From Mytilus edulis (taxonomy: Eukaryota; Mollusca; Bivalvia; Mytilida; Mytilidae), in the NCBI RefSeq assembly GCF_963676685.1, contig NC_092345.1:46397838-46461837 (forward strand): 64,000 nucleotides of DNA. Reading direction: 5' to 3'. A program made the translations under genes and the position numbers. Position 1 is the first letter of the stretch. Every line of letters starts with the position of its first letter. Positions 24,001-32,700 of the stretch are shown here, piece after piece. Below the pieces are notes generated by a model. That model made no database searches. It had not been told where the DNA came from and was given only the letters and a program-made list of their open reading frames with translations.

Positions 24001-26492
24001 TGTTCGTTGATTTTTCTAACTTCAGAGAGCTTTAGTTTGCTTCCGTGTGCTTTGATTTATTTTTACTTACATGTTTACATTTAATCAAGAACTTTGTATA
24101 CACGTTTAAAAATACTTTGAATGATATTTGGAAATCTTTAAACAGTTTCATTTCATTAGACGAACTATCTCTTGTTAATATTTATGCATGTATTACATTT
24201 ATACTCAGAAGCTATTATTCTACAGCTTACTATTGCGTTATGTAATAGCTTGTTTTAAGACAATTGTTTCTGCAAATTTAAACTTCTTTCCAGACGTAGT
24301 AACAATTATGATATAGCTGTTATACTCACATGTTATGCCGTTATATAGCTTTTTTAATTATATATAAGTTGCTACAATATGAGCCATAACCGTAAAAATA
24401 TTTGTTAGTGTAAAATTTTAAAATATCAAGTTTAATATTCTCAAAAGTTAAATACAATGCTTTAAGTCAGTAGTATTGCATGTTTAATATTTTCAAGTCA
24501 TGTTGGAGGATAACTGATTTTCATATAATCGTCATATTTGTTGTTTCAGAAGTGTTCTGTATATTTCAATGACGCTTGCGAATATTTTCCCCATAATGGC
24601 TTATTATTACTTAATATGTTAATCGTAATGAACTATGTATTAAAAGACAATGTGTGCTATTGTTTCTAGATTCCCACTCTTCCATGAAAATGATGAGGGG
24701 AGAAGTATCAGCTAAGACAACATACCAGAAAACATCGACAGGACCAGTCTCAATCGCTGAAGTACACCCAGAAGGAAAATATATCACTTTAGAAAACACC
24801 AGTGCACAAAGACGGGTAGGTTGAAAAATCTGAAAAAAGTATTAGAAACGACAATAAAAAGTAGCATTCATATTTTTCCAAAAGACAGTTGTATCTTTTT
24901 TTCCAAATTACAAAGATATTTAAAAAGTTTTCTTTACAAATCACGAATATATCAAATAAGATTTATTTTCAAATAACAAAGATATTTAATAACATAAAAA
25001 TTTAAATATTTTTTTGCAATGCATTTTCTTAATGCATTGGATAATGTTTACTATCATTCAAATATTTATTGTATTGATAAGTGCTGATTATTCCCTTATA
25101 GGAGATCAATTTAGATGGCTGGAAGTTGAAACGAGAGCTTGATGGACAAAAGGAATATGTCTACACATTTAAAAACTTTATTTTGAAACCAAACAAGTCT
25201 GTTAAGGTAAGTTTAATTATTTAGTTCAGAAGAACTATTATAGTACTAAATTTAAGTATATTTACCTCAATACATTATATTATTATTTGAACTACAACAG
25301 AGGTAGTCTAAATTGGTTTATAACATGTTTGAAATAAGACATTTATCTTATAACATATCTTATATACTAAAGATATAAAAAAAAAACTATTTCAACCATA
25401 ATACATTTTTTTTTCTTTTTGCAAAGAATGAAAGACTATTAATATGTATGTAGGTTTTGGAACTTCTACATTGAATAATTTGCTTGTTTGGTACCAATTT
25501 TCAATGCAGGCGAACCAACAATTTAATAATTAAAGCATGCAAGATTAAAATAAACATCGTTTATGATCAATTAAGGACAAAAATAGTTTATCGATGTTCA
25601 AATCATATAACTGGACGTTCAGGTCTCATACATGTAAAACAGGGACGAAAGATACCAGAGGGACAGTCACAGGCTGTTTTTTATTTTGCCTTTTAAACAT
25701 TTTTTTTATTGAAGCTTCACTGATGATTCCTTTGTAGACGAAACGCGCGTCTGGCGCAAAAATTAAGTGTCAGTCCTAGAATCTATGATGAGTTTATCTA
25801 CTCCCTTGAAATAATTGAACCCAATCCTGATCCTACAAAAGTGACATAATTTAATTCCATGTACTGACTTGAACTAATTAAAATATTTTTTGACTATTTA
25901 TAGATTTTCGCACGTGGATTTGCATCTGATGCTGGAATCAACGACCTTGTCTTCCGTGATTATGAAACATGGGGTGTGGGATCAAATGTCCAAACATCAC
26001 TTATCAACGAAAATAGAGAGGTAATGAACAGCTTATGATATTTTAGCTTATCATTTTTAGAATAGGAAAAGCAATAAAAAGAAAAACCAACATATTTTCA
26101 CAGAATCTTTTTGTTTGGGTTGAGATCTTTCATCAGTTATGATTTATTTTGAGAATTTTTAACTTTGTTGACATGTTATAAGCGGAGATCAAAAGTTTTA
26201 CATATAAGTTTTAGTGTTGATTTAACTATAATGCATATTGCATTTACTCTCGAATGTCGAACAACTTACCTGAAAGAAGGTAGTTTACCAAAGGAGATAT
26301 GGGGTAGCATCAATGAGATAACATCACAAAGTCGCAAATTATCCAACATCGTATATTTGCATATTTTCAATACATTTATATTTGACAACAGTTTGATCTA
26401 AAACACATTTATATTTCAATGTATTTACTGATAAATATGCTTTTATTTTATAGGAAAAAGCAACCCACAGACAGAAAACAGCCTACAACTAA
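5429..26492 (+). CDS. Cytoplasmic intermediate filament protein, neurofilament-like, lamin-tail type (whole gene, alternative tails)
   Basis: Structural protein that should form 10-nm cytoplasmic filaments as coiled-coil dimers. Exons: 5429-6012, 14177-14363, 15847-15942, 17717-17878, 18746-18871, 19474-19694, then either 20837-22746 or 22884-23041, then 24670-24815, 25102-25206, 25904-26020, 26454-26492. All joins use GT-AG and keep frame. The short form is 646 aa and the long form 1,230 aa. Visible parts: a Ser/Gly-rich head (1 to ~106); the rod start LNERFANYIEKVRFLEAQN (~114-132); a rod of about 350 residues, the long coil 1B type of lamins and protostome filaments; the rod end EIAAYRKLLESEES (to ~458); a tail; and a lamin-tail domain ending in ATHRQKTAYN. 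There is no CaaX box and no obvious nuclear localisation signal, so it is a cytoplasmic filament rather than a nuclear lamin. Squid neurofilaments come from one such gene by alternative splicing, and this is the likely counterpart. The start at 5,429 has CAAG before ATG and follows the TATA box at the expected distance. Confidence 0.9.
9376..9480 (+). repeat. Dispersed repeat family A copy
   Basis: Reads GAAGATGTGGTATGATTGCC, AATGAGACAACCCTCCACAG, GAGACCAAATGACACAGAAA and TTAACCACTATAGTTAAT. It matches 32,866-33,000 closely. It lies in intron 1 of the filament gene. Confidence 0.7.
11165..11335. repeat. Tandem duplication, about 95-bp unit
   Basis: AGGTCAAAGATATAAACAAT-AAATACCTATTTATTTAAG ... 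GGGTCTACAGTTG recurs from 11,261 as AGGTCATAGATATAAACAAT-GAATACTTATTTATTTAAG ... GGGTCTACACTTG. Two diverged copies in intron 1. Confidence 0.65.
11340..11510 (-). repeat. Dispersed repeat, minus-strand copy
   Basis: On the + strand reads TTTGTCTGTTTGCCTTTTTC, CCAGTTGTCAGTTTATTTTA, TTGTGAGTTTGAACGTTCC and CTCATGGTATCT. This is the inverse of the repeat at 38,216-38,335 (AAACTCATAAATCGAAAATAAAC). The short + frame at 11,331-11,513 is this repeat. Confidence 0.55.
14177..14363 (+). CDS. Filament gene exon 2: coil 1B
   Basis: Encodes QMDDLKKYHAIDQEQINK and onward, an uninterrupted heptad coiled coil ending DRLRI at donor ATA|GTAAGT. Entry completes the split Gln codon of exon 1 and exit is phase 0. 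Charged residues alternate as in coil 1B of protostome filaments. Confidence 0.9.
15847..15942 (+). CDS. Filament gene exon 3: coil 1B end
   Basis: A 32-codon exon between TTTTACAG and GTAAAG. Encodes DLNNETLNHLDAENRRQTLE then EEMEFLKKVHEQ, a conserved motif near the coil 1B end in lamins and invertebrate filaments. Phase 0 on both sides. Confidence 0.9.
17717..17878 (+). CDS. Filament gene exon 4: linker L12 and start of coil 2
   Basis: A 54-codon exon (phase 0 in and out, donor AAG|GTGAGT). Encodes ELKELAALAYRDTTEENREF then WKSELSQAIRDIQSEYDNK. The conserved WKSEL and AIRDIRxEYD-type motif marks the start of coil 2. Confidence 0.92.
18746..18871 (+). CDS. Filament gene exon 5: coil 2
   Basis: A 42-codon exon (acceptor TTTCAG, donor AGA|GTAAGT, phase 0). 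Encodes VQEFRTGATKQNMEVTHVKE then heptads ending LKGRLADLEGR. It corresponds to the start of the coil 2B region, with the LxDLE motif of this family. Confidence 0.9.
19474..19694 (+). CDS. Filament gene exon 6: coil 2 end with helix-termination motif
   Basis: A 221-nt exon that finishes the rod. It carries LLREYESIQSEHTMETVKLK and the family-defining LEIAAYRKLLESEESR. It ends with AG in phase 2 at donor AG|GTTTGT, so the next exon must supply one base. Both candidate next exons (20,837 and 22,884) do this. Confidence 0.93.
19695..20836 (+). other. Filament gene intron between rod and tail exons
   Basis: AT-rich, 1.1 kb. I see no repeat or exon in it. Two AG acceptors lie two bases apart at its end (20,836 and 20,838). 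Only the first opens the long tail frame. The second gives a stop after 11 codons. Confidence 0.6.
20837..22746 (+). CDS. Filament gene long tail exon (alternative): acidic 637-residue neurofilament-like tail
   Basis: A single 1,910-nt open exon, entered in phase 2 and left in phase 1 at GAAG|GTTACT. The tail is dominated by Glu, Asp, Lys, Ser, Thr, Asn and Gln with few hydrophobic residues, so it is probably disordered. Residues ~587-744 of the long isoform hold 3.5 tandem repeats of 43-44 residues, each containing ESKVE-x-ESPLDHQ, NEIRTE and DDExEILEDKKE. Ser-Pro and Thr-Pro sites recur (GSPV, ESPL, SKSP, KASP, ITPD, ITPE), as in proline-directed phosphorylation of neurofilament tails. If the donor is not used, the frame runs on 33 codons to a stop at 22,845 and ends in hydrophobic sequence, probably intron. 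Its start (VERLRRLG) loosely resembles that of the short alternative exon (ILERIRG). Confidence 0.82.
22884..23041 (+). CDS. Filament gene short tail exon (alternative)
   Basis: A 158-nt exon between AACAG and GAAG|GTACTT. Read after exon 6 it continues SHILERIRGASYYRRFNDEN and ends DPDDPPDNNPE, then joins in frame to the lamin-tail exon. Read after the long tail exon it meets TAG after three complete codons. The two tail exons are therefore mutually exclusive for any full-length product. Confidence 0.82.
23125..23228 (+). CDS. Possible alternative last exon without lamin tail
   Basis: A very strong pyrimidine tract (23,083-23,120) leads to ACAGAG|TA. From there the phase-1 frame reads VGMRNVIEQSMNTQSRGAAQ then LSEMISEYETKGGS and a stop. 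Entry phase fits both alternative tail exons. If used, it would give an isoform ending without the lamin-tail domain. The nearest AG (23,122) would instead give an immediate stop, which weakens the case. No polyadenylation signal was confirmed. Confidence 0.35.
23229..24669 (+). other. Filament gene intron before the lamin-tail exons
   Basis: AT-rich sequence with a local direct duplication: TAATGAATTATATCGGTC recurs near 23,262 and 23,365, followed by similar sequence. I see no exon with a domain here. It ends at GTTTCTAG. Confidence 0.55.
24670..24815 (+). CDS. Filament gene lamin-tail exon 1
   Basis: Entered in phase 1, left in phase 0 (CGG|GTAGGT). Encodes DSHSSMKMMRGEVSAKTTYQ then KTSTGPVSIAEVHPEGKYIT and LENTSAQRR. 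The pattern SIAEVHPEGKYITLENTS is the first strands of the immunoglobulin-like lamin-tail domain, beginning at about residue 531 of the short form. Confidence 0.93.
25102..25206 (+). CDS. Filament gene lamin-tail exon 2
   Basis: A 35-codon exon in phase 0. Encodes EINLDGWKLKRELDGQKEYV then YTFKNFILKPNKSVK. The LxGWxLKRxxDG motif and the F-x-LKP-x-xSVK turn are hallmarks of the lamin-tail domain. Confidence 0.93.
25612..25830. repeat. Dispersed mussel-type repeat in the filament gene
   Basis: Contains GATACCAGAGGGACAGTCA and, downstream, TTTGTAGACGAAACGCGCGT then CTGGCGCAAA and TATGATGAGTTTAT. I recall these as parts of abundant mussel repeats. It lies wholly in the intron between lamin-tail exons 2 and 3. 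The short open frame at 25,484-25,696 is this repeat. Confidence 0.5.
25904..26020 (+). CDS. Filament gene lamin-tail exon 3
   Basis: A 39-codon exon (TTTATAG to GAG|GTAATG). Encodes IFARGFASDAGINDLVFRDY then ETWGVGSNVQTSLINENRE. The LVFRDYETWGVG core matches the last strands of lamin-tail domains (compare LVWK-x-QxSWG-x-G in lamins). Confidence 0.93.
26454..26492 (+). CDS. Filament gene last coding exon
   Basis: Twelve codons, EKATHRQKTAYN, then TAA at 26,490-26,492. There is no C-terminal CaaX prenylation motif, which separates this protein from nuclear lamins. Confidence 0.9.
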   Translation, partial: EKATHRQKTAYN

Positions 26493-26665
26493 ATTAAAGA
26501 ACAGACTGGCGCAGTGAATAGATAATAATCTGGCTTGATTTATATTGCTTATTGAACCTTATTCAGAATTTGCTGAAAAATGTTTTGGATAAAAATATTG
26601 TAAAACTGTTCATTTTATTTGTTTAAATTTTAATTATATAGAGCAGTTGCAGCCAGTAGTAAAAC

Positions 26666-26671
26666 AATAAA
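26666..26671 (+). terminator. Polyadenylation signal of the filament gene
   Basis: AATAAA 174 nt after the stop codon, in an AT-rich 3' untranslated region. A second AATAAA at about 27,123 could give a longer transcript. Confidence 0.55.
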
Positions 26672-28046
26672 ACAAGTGGAACCTAGCTTTATTTCAAGGT
26701 GTATTAGTCGCTTCTATTGAGATCAAAGGGTTTGTGATATTATGGAATGATAATGAGAGAATGTGAGGTTTATATATAAATATATATATAATGAGTGACA
26801 GAACTTTTAGAGATTTTTTTTACATTTATATACATTTGCCTTTATTTTTTAAATTTTTATGCAATTTTGTCTTTCCGTCAAAATTTTCTCAATTATTTTG
26901 TTTATATATATATATATTTCATGCTTTTGGAATATTTACTAATTGTTGTCAATGTTATGTACTAAGCTTTCTATGTTGGTCCTGGTAAAGGTACCATGTT
27001 TTGTTCACTTGAGAAAAAAAGTATGTTGTTGCTATGGTTATAGTACGCGGACGGATGAAGACGAAATTCACTATTTATATTGTAAAATTAAGATGGAGCT
27101 GTCACCAATTGTCTTGCCTTTTTAATAAATTATTCACAATTATGTTCTCGTTATTTATATACATATAGTATACGTTATAAAACACAAGGTACATTTAACA
27201 AAAGTCTATCATATGGCTAAAAATACCAGCATTAACGCAAGCACAACATCCTTAGTAATGCTAGTGGCGTGCAGCTATGATCAAAGTTCTGTTTGAAAGC
27301 ATTTTAAACTCAAACGAGTCTTAACAAATTAGGTTTTACAAAATGCATAAGAGAAAGCGCTGTAAATTCAAACTTACGTGATAAAAAAACTATTTACTGA
27401 TAAATACAATGACAAAAAATTTGCGAGAAGAAGCATGGTTAATACTCTACTGCCAGTATCAAACTCAAGCATGTTTGGTAGTATAAGTTTAGCCTACAGC
27501 GGGTCATACTCGGACATCTTTATGGAATTTTCATATTCGGATGTTTTACACACCAAAAAAGACAAAGTTTGGTTATACTAAATATAGACTTGAATTTCAG
27601 CTGTTTCATAAAATTTCAAAACGGGCATAACTCAGTTATTGAATCGATCTATTTTGATAGCCGTACTACTAGGTCGAACAAATCTATTCATGACAGTACA
27701 TTCTAGGCTTTTAGTCAGCACATGTGGGATATATTGTCTTAAAATAATGATTTTATGTATTTTATTGACGTAATGGCTTGTGGAAACCCTTAACCGCAAA
27801 CTAGGATCCAAAATCCTCTGTTACCAATGATTATTATGAATCCTTTGACTCAAAAAATTGTATGTTATCTATGTTATATAATGTTCAGTAATATTGTCAA
27901 ATTGGTTGAGCAACCCACACAGACATAATTGGTTAACATAGCAATTACTGTGATCCCGCAGCCAAAACTGTGTAAGCATGCATACACATCAGACATACAA
28001 CACAAATAAATAAAACATTCTGTGACTAAATCAGAAACGTGCTGTC

Positions 28047-28160
28047 CAGTGTGAGCCAAGGCTCCGACCTTGACCTTTGGTTTACTTTTATGAATTGTTA
28101 CTTGGATGGAGAGTTGTCTCGTTGGCACTCATACCACATCTTCCTATATCTATAAACATT
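28047..28160 (-). repeat. Dispersed repeat family A, minus-strand fragment
   Basis: Reads GTGAGCCAAGGCTCCG, TTACTTTTATGAATTGTTAC, GGATGGAGAGTTGTC and CACTCATACCACATCTTCC on the + strand. This is the reverse complement of the family seen at 30,372 and 32,880. Confidence 0.65.
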
Positions 28161-28374
28161 CTAAGATGTACAATTATATCAAACTATGGCACCATAAATA
28201 ATGATTGTAGGCGTTGTAATCGTATAAACCAGGTCTACACATGCAGGGCAGACATCACCATCGAAATAATATAATAAAACAAATAAAACCTGCGCAACTG
28301 ACATAAAGATCATAAAATAGTTCCATACACCAAATATGGTTGACCTATGGAATATAGTATTAGATAAAAAGATC

Positions 28375-29057
28375 AAAACTTAAAAACTTAACTTTGACTA
28401 CTGAACCATGAAAATAAGGTCAAGGTCAAATGACATCTGCACGCTAGACATGTACACCTTACAATCATTCCATACAACAAATATAGTAGACCTACAGCAT
28501 AAAGTATGAGAAAAACAGACCAAAACACAAAAACTTAACTATATCCACTGATCCAGGAACATGAAGTCAAGGTCAGATGACACCTGCCAGTTGGACATGT
28601 ACACCTTACAGTCCTTCCATACACCGAATATACTAGACCTATTTCTTATAGTATCCGAGATATGGACTTGACCACCAAAACGTAACCTTGTTCACTGATC
28701 CATGAAATGAGGTCCAGGTCAAGTGAAAACTGTCTGACAGGCATGAGGACCTTGCAAGGTACGCACATACCAAATATAGTTATCCTATTACTTATAATAA
28801 GAGAGAATTTAACATTACAAAAAATCTGAACTTTTTTTTCAAGTGGTCACTGAACCATGAAAATGAGGTCAAGGACATTGGACATGTGACTGATGGAAAC
28901 TTCGTAGCATGAGGCATCTATATATAAAGTATGAAGCATCCAGGTCTACCACCTTCTAAAATATAAAGCTTTTAAAAAGTAAGCTAACGCCGCCGCCGCC
29001 GGATCACTATCCCTATGTCGAGCTTTCTGCAACAAAAGTTGCAGGCTCGACAAAAAT
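28375..29057. mobile_element. Tandem-array element, pearl/Helitron-like
   Basis: About four or five degenerate ~135-bp units share CCATGAAAATGAGGTCAAGG, GGACATGTACACCTTACA, CCATACACCAAATATAGT and AGACCTAT. The array ends at GCCGCCGCCGCCGGATCAC and then a hairpin, CTGCAACAAAAGTTGCAG, followed by GCTCGACAAAAA. A repeat array capped by a short terminal hairpin resembles bivalve pearl elements and other non-autonomous Helitron-like elements. The family name is inference. A much degraded array copy lies at 37,795-38,110. Confidence 0.5.
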
Positions 29058-29712
29058 TAAGAAGTCTACAATTGAAAACAACGTTCAAACCTATGATTGC
29101 GTTGCCATGATAAAAATCGCAATTTTTATACGTGTGCATGAAAAACAAACTTGGTGGAGGGGTCTAAATACAGTACAAACAACATTCAAAAAAGGTGAAA
29201 AAGTATATTTTGACAAAACGCATCTGACTATCAGGTCGAACAACCGATATTTTTAACCATGCTGACTGCCATTGACGATTGCCAAATAAACGGATCACCA
29301 GATGTAACAAAATATATCTTATTATTAATTTATTACCAAACATAACCAATAAACTTGCGGAAAATATGGTATACCGCAAACATGAGGTGCAAAAATTTGT
29401 AAAATTTATAGATATATCTTAAAACAGTCAATTATTTAAAACACTAAAGACATTTCTAATATATTAAGGTAAATAAGAAGATCACGGTCTAATAATATTT
29501 TGTGGTTGAAGTTTGTTGACTGTAACATGGATCAAATATAATTTATTTTAAGTTGTAACTTGTTTTAAAATTTATTTGTATAGCCATTTCGTTACATAAA
29601 CGGATGCAAATTTACCTACTGTTATCGTCTAATCTGTTACAAGTATGAATATAAATATACATATGCTTCTTTTATAGTTCTTTATCTATATACACCTACA
29701 TCATATTATAAA

Positions 29713-29749
29713 CATGGCGTCTTTACAGGACAAAGTCACCATCATAACA
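29713..29749 (+). CDS. SDR exon 1
   Basis: Starts MASLQDKVTIIT and ends in the first base of the Gly codon (phase 1, ACAG|GTAAAA). The Kozak context ATAAACATGG is good. The beta-1 strand VTIIT leads directly into the TGxxxGxG motif of exon 2. Confidence 0.9.
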
Positions 29750-32700
29750 GGTAAAATCCCTTTTTCAAACTATATATATATATATATATTAATTGTATTT
29801 ACGTGATGATGTCTAACAAAATATGGATTGTTTTTCTTGCGAAAAAGGCACAGGCTCTTGTCTCAGATTTTTTTTTATCCTATATACCTTATTATAACAC
29901 TGTTATATCAAGGTACTATATAGGGGGAATTCTGAGTCAAGTGCCGGTGGAAAAAGGCCTTGAAGAATTCTTCAAAAAAAAATCTATGGTCTAAGATCTT
30001 TACATTATTTGTCTTATTGCTCCTATAAATATCCTTTCCAATACTCTTCAATAGCAGTCATTCTTTTAATTGCTGCTGACGAAATGTTGAAGAAAGGTCA
30101 TCAATTTTACATCAAATATTGGTTTTTTTTATATTTATTAATCAACATGTGTGTAAGAAACAAACGATTACTTTATACATGCATGTATGTGTATCAATCG
30201 TTGGTTCTACAGGTGCAAGTTCGGGTATTGGAGAAACAACTGCTTTACTGTTTGCTGAGAGCAAAGCAAAGGTAGTTCTAGCAGCTAGAAATGTCGAGAA
30301 TCTTGAGAAAGTAGCATCCTTGTGTAAAACTAAAGGACTATCTGATAGTGATGTAAGTTTCATTTGATATAAGAAGATGTGTATATGAGTACCAATGAGA
30401 CAACTCTCCATCCAAGTCACAATTTGTAAAAGTAAACTACTATAGGTCAACACGAAGCCTAGGTTCACACCGAACAGCAAGCTATAAAGGGCTCAAAAAA
30501 TGACTAGTGTAAAACCACTTAATCGTAAAAATCAAAGTTATAATCTATATATAAAACGAGAAACACTTATGAACCACATCAACAAACGACAACTCCTAAA
30601 CATCCGATTCCTGACTTATTGCAAGTGCAAACAAATGCAGCGGGTTTAAACGTTTTAATAGGTACCAACCTTCACTATTATCCGAAACATTAGTGTTACA
30701 TCACAACATATAAAGACACACAGTCTATAATTATTATCATTACAAGATATAAAACCAGTTAATGCTTCATTGTTGTTTACTTACAAGTACAATTATAACG
30801 TCCAGTGGCAAACATTTCCGCATTTTCATGACTTAATGACTTAGTGTTCTTTGGCGTGCAGAGGCCATGGTATTCACCAATAAAGGCATCGGATTTAACG
30901 GCCGAACGGATTTTATTGTGTATTTATACATCCGAAACAGAAACGTGCACAGTGTCTATCCCTATCAAACATTATATTGCCTTTGTTCATACTAGGCATT
31001 TTAAACTTTTCTTTCTACCGAATAATATTTGATTTATTCTCTTCCAAGTTAAATATTAAATATTTGCCACTGGACGTTTAACTACACTGCTCAACAAAAT
31101 TAAATTACAACTCATATTAATGCTAATGATGTTTGCGCTTTTAAACTTGCTATGCAGTTTTAATAGAAAAATTTAATACTGGTACACATATATATATATA
31201 ATGACATGGTTCTTACGAATCTTATTCGCCGAATGTATATTATTAAGCACTGATTAGTTTAAAAAGGTCTAGCCGCTTAGTACAATATTAAGAAATCTAT
31301 GACATTAAAGATGAAATTAATTGTGAGATGAAGATGATGATGATGATTACGAGGAACATAAGTTTATCTGCTACACATTCAAAATATCGTTGAAATTTAT
31401 CTTGAAAATATAAGTGTTCCATTTTGAAATGATGAAGAATGTATTTGATTAAGTATGACTTTTATTTTGGTGACTAGTCTGAATAAATTACTAAATCGTA
31501 ATGCGTGTTGGGTTTAGCACGAATGTATCATCTTTTTCAGGTTTTGGTTATTCAGTGTGACGTCACTAGTGAGGACAATTTGAAAACATTAGTCGATGAA
31601 ACAGTAAAGAAATTTGGGAGAATAGATGTGTTGGTATGTTATATGTTAATCTTGGATAGAAAACCAAAAAAAAAACCAGCTCCACAGAAGTAAAACATAA
31701 AAGTTATTTTTGTCAAAAAGCCATCGACAGATTTAAATATTATCGATTCGAACAACACTATGTTTGTGAATGTTTGCAAAAGTTAAATCATTTACAAAAG
31801 AAAACCAATTAAGAACAAATAAAGGCAATATAGTCGTAAATCGATTGAGAGAAAACAAATCCAGGATACAAACCAAAACCGAGAGAAACGCATCAATAAT
31901 AACAGAAAAACACAGAAACAAAAGGATCACTGAAGTGCAACAAAAACAAACGCAAATGCATATAGAAACGAACAATCTGAAAACAACTGCCATATTCCTG
32001 ACTTGGTACAGGACATTTAAAAAGTTAATTGTTGGTTGAACCTGGTTTAATGGCATGCCAAACCTCCCACTTTATGACAATGTTAAAACATATCGCTAAA
32101 ACAGAAATACAGCACAAACACACACAAGAACATTCATAACAGAGAAACGTACAAACAAATAGCAGTGAACTCTTTGACGAAATGATATGTTTTTAAAAAT
32201 GCTTCATACCAGTTGCAGTTCCCATACGCATTCTTCATATGGGAAAATTAAAATGAAAAAGGTTCAGATAAAAACTGATTTGATAGAACACTACAACCAT
32301 GACAACACATCTACAACTGCTATACAACAAACTGTCTTCTGTTTTCTATTTTTTCTCTCAGATAAATAACGCAGGTAAAGGAACCCTGGGTAATGTGATG
32401 GCAACACCTGAAGCTACTCTAGACGATATAATGAATGTCAACTTTAAATCTATTTACAATTTGTCAAGACTGTGTGTTCCTCATCTTACTAAAACCCAGG
32501 GTAAGTAGAACAAATTAAACATCTTGGATTGATTGATTTGTCATTGCTTAAACACACCGATCAGCACAACAAAAAATATATATTGCGACGAAACTTTTTA
32601 CCACCTGATATCTTCAAGTGATAGCATCCTTTCAGAGACCAAAACGTTTATATGTCAAAGATTCAGCCAGTAAATCTTTGTTCGGGCAGTACACTTAATA

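Larger units (their letters stand above)
26493..29712. other. Intergenic region between filament and SDR genes
   Basis: Holds the 3' untranslated region, a reverse family A repeat (28,047-28,160) and a tandem-array element (28,375-29,057). Open frames here are shadows or repeat-derived. No TATA box was recognised before the SDR start at 29,713. Confidence 0.6.

Noticed and set aside
28985-29002. GCC triplet run as a coding or expansion-prone repeat
   Set aside because: It is a fixed part of the dispersed tandem-array element just before its terminal hairpin and is not in any gene frame.
31733-32056. 107-codon minus-strand frame
   Set aside because: It lies within a dispersed repeat that is also open on the + strand, and has no domain.
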